This document shows positions 8,901 through 14,566 of a stretch of DNA of 29,324 nucleotides, piece by piece (within the stretch, counting starts at the first letter, position 1; every line of letters begins with the position of its first letter). The notes under the pieces are model-generated. The model was not told the origin of the DNA and made no database searches. It saw only the letters and a program-made list of their open reading frames with translations. The position numbers were made by a program, and so were the translations under genes. The DNA comes from Ruminococcus sp. UBA3855 (GTDB lineage Bacteria; Bacillota; Clostridia; Oscillospirales; Ruminococcaceae). The stretch lies in the NCBI GenBank assembly GCA_002392545.1, contig DGHF01000115.1, positions 1 to 29,324 on the forward strand, in the 5' to 3' direction.

Positions 8901-9229
8901 ACTTCATCATCATAGTACACCGCCACGCTCAGAGAATATTGCTCTCCTGCGTACATTTTCCCAATCATGGAAGCCCCTGCGCCGTTCCATGCAATGGTAC
9001 GCCCCTTGACATACAGGGACTTTTCCCCCGTGTTTGCCTGTGCATCAGAAAGGGAAATTTCCGTACTGCCTGAGGTTCTCGCTTTCCAAGTGCCGAAGGA
9101 ATCTTCGAAAGTATCATTGACTAATTCCACCGCTTCTGCGTGTGCCGGAATCCCTGCGAAAGGAATACTGGTCATCAGGAGTGATGCTGTCATGATACCC
9201 GAAACAAGCCGTTTCTTCATCTTCATCAT
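5930..9229 (-). CDS. Cellulosomal modular xylanase: CBM22-CBM22-GH10-CBM9-dockerin
   Basis: A 1099-residue secreted endo-beta-1,4-xylanase. Modules seen: signal peptide (~1-32, ending AHA/EA); two CBM22 xylan-binding modules (~35-183 and ~194-345, both with the FED...W start and the ...FYMDDF/FYLDDV end); GH10 catalytic barrel (~355-703) with acid/base Glu512 in DVVNEA, nucleophile Glu629 in QVTELD, plus GHVLVWHSQTP and LFYNDYNEY; an unassigned beta-rich segment (~706-838); a CBM9-like module (~842-1027, KIDGTIDEIW...VEFAIP); and a type I dockerin (1034-1099) with calcium loops DVDDNGTVNIVD and DVDNDGTVNDAD. It is the largest gene here. AAGGTG five bases before the first of two adjacent ATGs sets the start. 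It has its own consensus promoter and terminator. The dockerin matches the GH44 one at 56 of 66 positions, implying the same cohesin partner. Confidence 0.95.
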   Translation of the reverse strand: MMKMKKRLVSGIMTASLLMTSIPFAGIPAHAEAVELVNDTFEDSFGTWKARTSGSTEISLSDAQANTGEKSLYVKGRTIAWNGAGASMIGKMYAGEQYSLSVAVYYDDEVGGQNQQFNLQCLYTDANGKENYKYISSVNAQQGQWAVINGNYTVPSDASNIVIYVEAATLSDFYMDDFVVKGEKHDNAGAVDGFSDDFEDGTKMSWQGRGSKTTLEVTDKFAHSGTYSLRTDGREQLWNGATCNKALVLEAGGYYNFGCWVMYDGDEYTDTQKFSINLQYDKDGKENYYTIYTETAKKGEWTYVGTECTLPEGASNFYVYVQTAYKPESAVTSQDLMGFYLDDVSGTRLPDPAIQDDIASLKDVYKDYFKMGCAVAGSEFTQGATKDLILKHYNSVTIGNELKPESVLDQTATIAYMNANNGDQTNPQVSLKQAADMLKFCEDNGLDLRGHVLVWHSQTPDWFFKENYDADGAFVSPEVMDKRMENYIKNVMNAIKTQYPKLHVYAWDVVNEAASDSGTIRNAGAYSQGDGSSGWVSVYGDQSYIKKAFEYARKYAPEGCKLFYNDYNEYSEAKLKYIQSEILQPLVDAKLIDGMGMQSHIGMSSPSIAQYENALRSYAKMGLEIQVTELDVALRSDTTEDRLALAERYRQCFDMFKRVKDDGVNLSAVVLWGITDSTSWIGGYPLLFDKNYQAKDSYYAVIDTDAEVQTIKNTRAYLVVATQKALQNAFDLQAENQIGNAGSFKIAYTQEPSGVNADIAVDTLWIEINAKKAGTATIMINGETETIDVKSGKNTYRKAISGLSDGDTLNFDIALNSENWNSLRELSEATSGKLTFMYPPSVATAVKGTPKIDGTIDEIWSTAKTININNYSLGEGATGTAKMLWDKDYIYVLAEVKDPVLSKASNNAYEQDTVEIFLDENNHKTSAYEADDIQVRTNFDNEKSVTDGLSTDAFISATAKTSDGYLVEFAIPSTLGGFKANQIVGFDAQVNDDGTGDGKRTSIANWYDLSGMGYTDVSGLGLLKLERDGTTDSVTYGDVDDNGTVNIVDVLTLNQYLLGIAETDEVNQKNADVDNDGTVNDADAMNILKSLVNLVTLPV

Positions 9230-9278
9230 GCATTCACCTTTTTATCTGTATATTTCCTGCTTTTTACAGGTTGATAAT

Positions 9279-9307
9279 ATTATACAACAAAACCAAACAA
9301 TTGTCAA
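9279..9307 (-). promoter_or_regulatory. Consensus sigma-A promoter of the GH10 xylanase, overlapping the upstream stop codon
   Basis: Minus-strand TTGACA (9307-9302), 17-base spacer and TATAAT (9284-9279), both perfect. The -35 box contains the TGA stop (9306-9304) of the preceding gene of the clc operon. No terminator separates the two, so read-through from the operon could add to xylanase expression. Confidence 0.85.
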
Positions 9308-10458
9308 TCATTTTCTTCTGATTCGTCATCATAATCATATTCTTCCGGCACGTCATAGATTTTGAAAAGGTAGTCGTATGCATAGCCATAGTTATGGGTT
9401 TCATATTCCTTTGGATTGGTGCAGAAAATTTCATGCATTTTTTCAAAAGAATAGTCTTCACAAAGAAGGGATACTTTTTTCATCCATATTCCGGCTTCTT
9501 CCTCTTCCATAATTGCCAATAATTCTGTCTGTTCGGGCAAAGACGGCTTTTTGGGAGTTAGCACGAATAAACTCAGCTCCATAGTAATATCAATAATTTC
9601 TTCAATGGTATACCACTCATCTAAGGGGTCACGGTTGCGGAATTTCCTGTACTCTGTTTCAAAGTAGCAATAATTCGGGATGTGAACGCCCTTTTCACGC
9701 TCTCTTCGGGGGACTGCCATGGTATAATCAAACAAAATCGGCTCAATTCTGCCATTGATACGCATGAAGAAATAAATTTTGTTCCATTGCAGATTTTTTT
9801 TGTGGGATGTTTCGTATTCATCCACAAAATCAAATAATTCCTTCTGACTGTTGAATTTCTGGTACTGTTGAAATTGTTCGGAAATCAAGTCAAGAGGTGT
9901 CATTCCAGCATATTTTTCACGAAATTTCCGAGTGACTTCTTCTGACTCCATCCGCTGGAGATACTGAAATGTCTGTTCTTCCTCAAATTCACGGCAGACG
10001 CTTTTTTTGGTGCGGAATATCCATTCATAATCTCTTCCGCAGTAATCCCGCCCAAACCAGAAAATAGAAATATAATCGCCGTTTTCATATTTTGCAAGAT
10101 AGATTCTGCCTTTCTGGCTGATGGGGGAGCTGTAAACTTCTTCCATGAATTTTTTGGAGAAACGTTCTGCATCTTCCTGCCCCCATTCCCATGAACCCCA
10201 TTTGTAAAGTTCCGTTTCGTAGTGTTTCTGCATGAGTTTGAGCCATTCTTCTGTTGAAATTTCAGAAAATCCATAATTTGCTAATACATAGTCGTCTGTA
10301 TTGGGACAATCGAAATAAAACGTTTCCACTGATACAACGACATAATCTTTTTTCAGTTGATAGAAAAGCCGTTTTGTGAGTTTTGCAGGGTGGTAGTCAT
10401 GCCCTTTTTCTTTGAGCGTTTTCTCAAAAAGATAATGAATGTCAGTTTTGTAGTTCAT
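9304..10458 (-). CDS. Unrecognised 384-aa cytoplasmic protein in the clc operon
   Basis: I do not recognise this protein. It is hydrophilic, with no signal peptide or membrane segment. It is rich in aromatic and charged residues (WGSWEWGQ, IFWFGRDYCGRDYEW) and ends in a very acidic tail (EEYDYDDESEEND). The start is taken as the ATG at 10458. Its ATGA overlaps the TGA stop of the preceding small gene (10457-10455), which is the signature of translational coupling, and GGG lies upstream. A longer start at 10494 lacks a ribosome site and would overlap the neighbour more. It is the last gene of the operon and runs directly into the xylanase promoter. Function unknown. Confidence 0.7.
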   Translation of the reverse strand: MNYKTDIHYLFEKTLKEKGHDYHPAKLTKRLFYQLKKDYVVVSVETFYFDCPNTDDYVLANYGFSEISTEEWLKLMQKHYETELYKWGSWEWGQEDAERFSKKFMEEVYSSPISQKGRIYLAKYENGDYISIFWFGRDYCGRDYEWIFRTKKSVCREFEEEQTFQYLQRMESEEVTRKFREKYAGMTPLDLISEQFQQYQKFNSQKELFDFVDEYETSHKKNLQWNKIYFFMRINGRIEPILFDYTMAVPRREREKGVHIPNYCYFETEYRKFRNRDPLDEWYTIEEIIDITMELSLFVLTPKKPSLPEQTELLAIMEEEEAGIWMKKVSLLCEDYSFEKMHEIFCTNPKEYETHNYGYAYDYLFKIYDVPEEYDYDDESEEND

Positions 10459-10712
10459 TCGCTTTTCCCTTTCTGGTAATGTGTTTCCAGCCATTGCAAC
10501 ATATTCTGAAATCCTTCCTCGGAAATGGGGAATTCCGTGGAATCCTCCATTTCCGCAAGGTCAGAACAAATAAACCCATGCCACACACTCACATTGAAAT
10601 TGTTATCTTTGGGAACAATTTTATAATTCAGGCTGTCCCTGCTTCCTGTGAAGGTGTTTCCGCTCTCAAAATAGAACGGTCTGGGAATGTCAAAATTGTT
10701 TGGTTTGGGCAT
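10455..10712 (-). CDS. Small unrecognised protein (85 aa)
   Basis: I do not recognise this small soluble protein (starts MPKPNNFDIPRPFYF; mid-part NVSVWHGFICSD). No motif, signal or membrane segment is visible. GGAG (10723-10720) is seven bases before the ATG at 10712. An alternative ATG at 10718 overlaps the HAD stop as ATGA but is only one base from the same GGAG, so I prefer 10712. The upstream HAD stop and the downstream 384-aa start both abut or overlap this gene, so it is surely translated in the operon. Coupling to the 384-aa gene by ATGA suggests the two products may work together. Confidence 0.65.
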   Translation of the reverse strand: MPKPNNFDIPRPFYFESGNTFTGSRDSLNYKIVPKDNNFNVSVWHGFICSDLAEMEDSTEFPISEEGFQNMLQWLETHYQKGKSE

Positions 10713-10714
10713 GG

Positions 10715-11365
10715 TCATTCTCCTTTCAAAATGTTGATAACGTCCGCCAGTGTCGGCACACATGCATACAAAATGGGCTTCAGTTCTTCTTCCGGCTGAG
10801 ATAAATCCGGAATCATGACGGCTTTACATCCGGCGGAATATGCCGAACGAATGCCATTAGGGGAATCCTCCAAAGCCATGCATTCACTCGGCGGAAATCC
10901 CACCTCCTGACAAGCTGTCAGATAAATTTCAGGGTCGGGCTTGCCTTTTGTCACCATATCGCCACATACAAACGTATCAAAATAATGATATACTCCCACT
11001 TGTTTCAAATATTTTTCTGTCCGTTCTCTGTCGGTAGCAGTTGCAACAGCAATTTTCCGGCTGGTCTCTTTGAGATACTGTAATAATTCATCAAGTCCCT
11101 GTTTCTTTTCGATTCCGTATTTTTCGAGGTGTTCAGCGGTTAATTGTCTCCGTCTTGCACGGATTTCCTCATAATTGAAAGATTCGCCAAAAATCCCCTG
11201 TAATCTGGGCTTTGCATAAATTGCAGAAAGACTGCGTATTCCTAATACATGTTCCAATTCCATCGGAAAACCGTGTTCCCTTGCTGACTGCATCCAATAT
11301 TTAGCAAGTAATTTTTCTGTATCCAGCATCAAGCCGTCCATATCAAAAATGACTGCTTTCGTCAT
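10715..11365 (-). CDS. HAD-superfamily hydrolase (beta-phosphoglucomutase-like, subfamily IA)
   Basis: A 216-residue HAD phosphatase/phosphomutase. All four HAD motifs are present: I, DMDGLMLDTE with nucleophile Asp8 and acid/base Asp10; II, ATATDRE (Thr); III, the Lys of TKGKPDPEIY; IV, ALEDSPNGIRSAYSAG. The alpha-helical cap between motif I and II is of the beta-phosphoglucomutase/sugar-phosphatase type. The substrate cannot be told; sugar phosphates are usual. It starts 9 bases after the CLC gene with GAGG before the ATG, and its stop overlaps the ribosome site of the next gene. It is an operon member of unclear relation to the antiporter. Confidence 0.9.
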   Translation of the reverse strand: MTKAVIFDMDGLMLDTEKLLAKYWMQSAREHGFPMELEHVLGIRSLSAIYAKPRLQGIFGESFNYEEIRARRRQLTAEHLEKYGIEKKQGLDELLQYLKETSRKIAVATATDRERTEKYLKQVGVYHYFDTFVCGDMVTKGKPDPEIYLTACQEVGFPPSECMALEDSPNGIRSAYSAGCKAVMIPDLSQPEEELKPILYACVPTLADVINILKGE

Positions 11366-11374
11366 GATATGACC

Positions 11375-12688
11375 TCACTTTCTTGTTTTGTGGTGAATGT
11401 GTTCATCTGCGAATTTCGAATAATAGAAACGCTGTTCCTTGTAAAGTCCGTAATATCCTGACAGCAGATAACTCACTGCAATTGCTAACAGACAATAGGG
11501 AACGCACTCCATCCCGAACAACTCCGCCGAAATAAACAGCGTTGCAAGCGGACAATTCGTCACCCCACAGAATAAAGCTGACATTCCGATTGATGCACAT
11601 AATGACGGTTCTAAGCCTGCAATTTGTCCGTAGACACAGCCGAAAGTTGCCCCCACAAAGAATGACGGCACAATCTCTCCGCCCTTGAATCCTCCGCCGA
11701 GGGTTATCGCTGTGAACAGAATCTTCAAAATGAACGCATACCATACCGCCTCACCACTGACGGCTTTCACAATAATGTCTCCGCCCGTTCCATAATAATC
11801 TTGTGTCCGGAGAATCAGCCCTAATAATATTAAGGCAACTCCAGAAACTGCAATTCTGATATACTGATTTTTAAAGCGGTGCTTCATCCAGTGTTCTGTA
11901 CGGTGCAGAACGACACAGAAAATAATACTCAATCCGGCACAGAATATCCCTAATATGACTGTTTTCACGGCATTGATGGGGGTCATTTCGGGGATTGCCG
12001 TAATCTGGTAATGTGCCAGCGGAAAACCCAACAAATTCGCTATGTAGGAAGCTGTCAGGGATGCCGCCACACAGGGAACTAATGCCGCATACTGCATTGT
12101 ACCAACACAGCCGACTTCCATCGCAAATACGGCAGCGGCAGCTGGTGTGCGGAATATCGCTGAAAATGCCGCACTCATTCCGGTGATTATCAGTGTCCGG
12201 CGGTCTTTTTCACGGAGTTTCACCAATCTTCCGAACAAGTCGCCGAGACTGCCGCCAAGCTGTAAGGCTGCGCCTTCTCGTCCGGCACTTCCTCCGACAA
12301 AATGCGTGATGATGGTCGTCAAAAATATCAGAGGTGCCATCTGTACAGGCAGATTTGCTTCTGAACGGATAGAGGCTAATACCATGTTTGTCCCTTTGTC
12401 GTGCTTGTCTTGCGTGACCCTGTAAAGCCATACTATCAGCAAGCCCCCCAACGGCATCAATACATAACACCACCAATGCGAACGGCGGTATTCTGTCCCT
12501 GCACGAATACTCTCCACGAAGGCTGAACCAACCAGCCCCAGTATTGCCCCCAATGTGACCGACAACACAAGCCAGCGTATCAGCAAACGCAGATGCAATA
12601 ATGCATGTATCGCACCATGCATCAGAAACCCACGAATCCAATAAAAACGCCCTGCCTGCTTGTGACGGAGCTTTTCAAAAACATTCAA
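11375..12688 (-). CDS. CLC-family antiporter, probably of the fluoride/proton (CLC-F) type
   Basis: A 437-residue polytopic membrane protein with CLC hallmarks: GGSAGREGAALQLGGSLGD (the GREGP-type gating-glutamate loop) near residues 132-150, and GGGFKGGEIVPSFFVGATFG late in the chain. The chloride-coordinating GSGIP loop of classical CLCs is replaced by KGTNMV, and the second signature reads GFKGGEIVP. From memory of the family, both fit the fluoride-exporting CLC-F branch, which protects against F-. The subtype is inference. Translation very likely starts at TTG (12688-12686): it lies seven bases after AAGGTG, and the nearby ATG is out of frame. There is no room for a fluoride riboswitch in the ~20-base leader. 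First gene of a four-gene operon. Confidence 0.85.
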   Translation of the reverse strand: MNVFEKLRHKQAGRFYWIRGFLMHGAIHALLHLRLLIRWLVLSVTLGAILGLVGSAFVESIRAGTEYRRSHWWCYVLMPLGGLLIVWLYRVTQDKHDKGTNMVLASIRSEANLPVQMAPLIFLTTIITHFVGGSAGREGAALQLGGSLGDLFGRLVKLREKDRRTLIITGMSAAFSAIFRTPAAAAVFAMEVGCVGTMQYAALVPCVAASLTASYIANLLGFPLAHYQITAIPEMTPINAVKTVILGIFCAGLSIIFCVVLHRTEHWMKHRFKNQYIRIAVSGVALILLGLILRTQDYYGTGGDIIVKAVSGEAVWYAFILKILFTAITLGGGFKGGEIVPSFFVGATFGCVYGQIAGLEPSLCASIGMSALFCGVTNCPLATLFISAELFGMECVPYCLLAIAVSYLLSGYYGLYKEQRFYYSKFADEHIHHKTRK

Positions 12689-12715
12689 ATTTTTTCACCT
12701 TCCTTTCTTATTTCT

Positions 12716-12744
12716 ATTGTATGATATTTTATGCTATTTGTCAA
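12716..12744 (-). promoter_or_regulatory. Sigma-A promoter of the clc operon
   Basis: Minus-strand TTGACA (12744-12739), 17-base spacer, TACAAT (12721-12716). The predicted transcript starts about 20 bases before the TTG start codon, too short for a riboswitch. Its -35 box is 34 bases from that of the divergent pseudokinase promoter. Confidence 0.8.
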
Positions 12745-12778
12745 GTATCGGCTGTGAAAATTTGTCTTTCTGAGAAAT

Positions 12779-12807
12779 TTGACATTTTTCATGAAATGTG
12801 CTATACT
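12779..12807 (+). promoter_or_regulatory. Sigma-A promoter of the pseudokinase operon
   Basis: TTGACA (12779-12784), 17-base spacer, TATACT (12802-12807). It is followed by a ~35-base leader and AAGGAG (12835-12840), seven bases before the ATG at 12848. Confidence 0.82.
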
Positions 12808-12847
12808 ATATAGAGTCACTGAAAGCGAATTAAAAAGGAGTTAAATT

Positions 12848-14560
12848 ATGGATTTTGATACAGAACAGCAGGAGAAACTTGCACTCCTGCCGGATACGGT
12901 TTTGCATGACTGTATTCGTATATTGGATGTGGAAGAAATCAACGAAAATGATATTGTCTATATCGCTGAATATCCTGAAAACGGTGAAGAAATCAGTGTC
13001 AGGGAATATTGTCCTTCTCACATTGTCAGGCGGAACGGGCTGGATTTGTCATGCCCTGAACAAGATGAAAATTTCCGTTCCGGTCTGAAACAATTTGAAA
13101 AAATGGGACAGCTCCTGAAAAACGGTGTTCCCCATATGCCGGAAGTGCTTGATTTCTGGTATGAAAATCATACTGCTTATTATGCGGTGAAACTCTCTGA
13201 CGGTGATTCTTTCCGGCGGACTGTTCCCATCCCTACGGCGGTTTATGTGCAGAGCCTTGGAATTATGCTTTGTGATATGTATGCAAAACTGCATGAAAAT
13301 CATCTCTATTATGGGGCAATCACAGAAAATGACCTCACTTTCACAGAAAATGGTTCATTGATATCAGAACCCCATATCACGGAAAACGGTACAGAAGCCG
13401 AAGATTTGCACAATCTGACAAAATTCCTGCGGAATCTTCTTTCCGAAACGGTCGAAGCAAAAGAAAATTTGAAAAATCAAACTGCATTGACTGTCACCGA
13501 ACAAGCTTTACAATACCATTATGAAAGGGCGGAATTGCTGAAATCTGCATTGATTGGAGAAGACGGAAAGGGAATCCCTGTCAGACGTGGAAAAAACCAT
13601 AAGCCGTTTTTAATCGGTGCATGTGTACTTTGTTTAGGTGCTTGTATTTTCGGAGGATTGACCGCCGGAAAACCTGCCTCCGCTCGTGTGGTTGAAGAAT
13701 TCTCGACAGAAACCATTCAGCCCGAAATCATTTCCGTGTGGGTTCCCCTTGACGAAAATCAGGACGAACAGAATCAGATTGCAACGTATCAGAAACTGGC
13801 TGAGGGGTTCGAACGTCAGCACAAAGGATTCGGGGTTGATGTTACTCTTTTTGATGCAACAGAATTTTCCTCGGCTCTTGATTCCATGAACGGTGAAAAT
13901 ATGCCTGCTGTCTTCATGAATACCCTTGATGAAAGAGCCACGCAGAAAGCCTCTGACCTTGCATCACTTGCATTTTCGATTGATAATATTTATATCACGG
14001 ATTTGGACGGTTTCGGGAATGTCATGCCGATTGGTTGCAGTGTTCCGGTGTTGTACTGCAATACCCATTATATGGCGAATTCCAGCCGTACCATTTCAGG
14101 CGGTGAACTTCCGGCGGATACCCTCTATGATACCAGTGCAGGGGATTTCATCACGAAACAATCCACCCACCAGCCACAGGAACAATTGAAAAATTTCCTT
14201 GCAGATGGTTCACATCCCATGCTTGGAAGTTCCGATTTGTTTTACCAGATTCAGGAGAACGGCGAAATTTCAGGAGCTGTCCGCATGATTCCGGTCACAA
14301 CATCAGATAATGCTTGTGTATTGCAGTATGAATATTATTGTACAGTAAATGCCGATTGTCCCGAAAACACGCAGAAAACCGGAATGTTATGGTTGCAGTA
14401 TCTTTTGACAGAAGAAGCACAGACCATCTTATTTGTGGAAAATTCCGGTGCATTGCCTTTGCACGAAAAAGCAGTTGCAAAGGCTCTCACAACGCATCAG
14501 GCTTTGCAGGTTTTGAGCGGTCTCAGGCTTGACAGCTCCATTTTACAGGAAAAGAGGTGA
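12848..14560 (+). CDS. Membrane pseudokinase fused to an extracellular solute-binding-protein-like domain
   Basis: A 570-residue protein with an uncommon architecture. Residues ~15-235 read as a decayed Ser/Thr-kinase fold. ISVREYCPSHIVRRNG matches the vaiKEyfP...R.dG block with Lys replaced by Arg52. NHLYYGAITENDLTF occupies the HRDxxPxNIL site without the catalytic Arg-Asp, and no DFG is visible. A single membrane helix (~252-271, FLIGACVLCLGACIFGGL) gives type II topology. Residues ~293-560 outside resemble an ABC-type extracellular solute-binding protein: VWVPLDEN, then KLAEGFERQHKGFGVDV, and WLQYLLTEEAQTILFVENSGALPLHEKA near the end. There is no lipobox. The stop codon forms part of the next gene's ribosome site, so both are one operon. 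Inference: a surface sensor whose inner domain signals without phosphotransfer. The ligand is unknown. Confidence 0.72.
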   Translation: MDFDTEQQEKLALLPDTVLHDCIRILDVEEINENDIVYIAEYPENGEEISVREYCPSHIVRRNGLDLSCPEQDENFRSGLKQFEKMGQLLKNGVPHMPEVLDFWYENHTAYYAVKLSDGDSFRRTVPIPTAVYVQSLGIMLCDMYAKLHENHLYYGAITENDLTFTENGSLISEPHITENGTEAEDLHNLTKFLRNLLSETVEAKENLKNQTALTVTEQALQYHYERAELLKSALIGEDGKGIPVRRGKNHKPFLIGACVLCLGACIFGGLTAGKPASARVVEEFSTETIQPEIISVWVPLDENQDEQNQIATYQKLAEGFERQHKGFGVDVTLFDATEFSSALDSMNGENMPAVFMNTLDERATQKASDLASLAFSIDNIYITDLDGFGNVMPIGCSVPVLYCNTHYMANSSRTISGGELPADTLYDTSAGDFITKQSTHQPQEQLKNFLADGSHPMLGSSDLFYQIQENGEISGAVRMIPVTTSDNACVLQYEYYCTVNADCPENTQKTGMLWLQYLLTEEAQTILFVENSGALPLHEKAVAKALTTHQALQVLSGLRLDSSILQEKR

Positions 14561-14566
14561 TTTTTC

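Noticed and set aside
12689..12847. A fluoride riboswitch between the clc operon and the pseudokinase operon
   Set aside because: The divergent promoters leave leaders of only ~20 and ~35 bases, too short for the motif.
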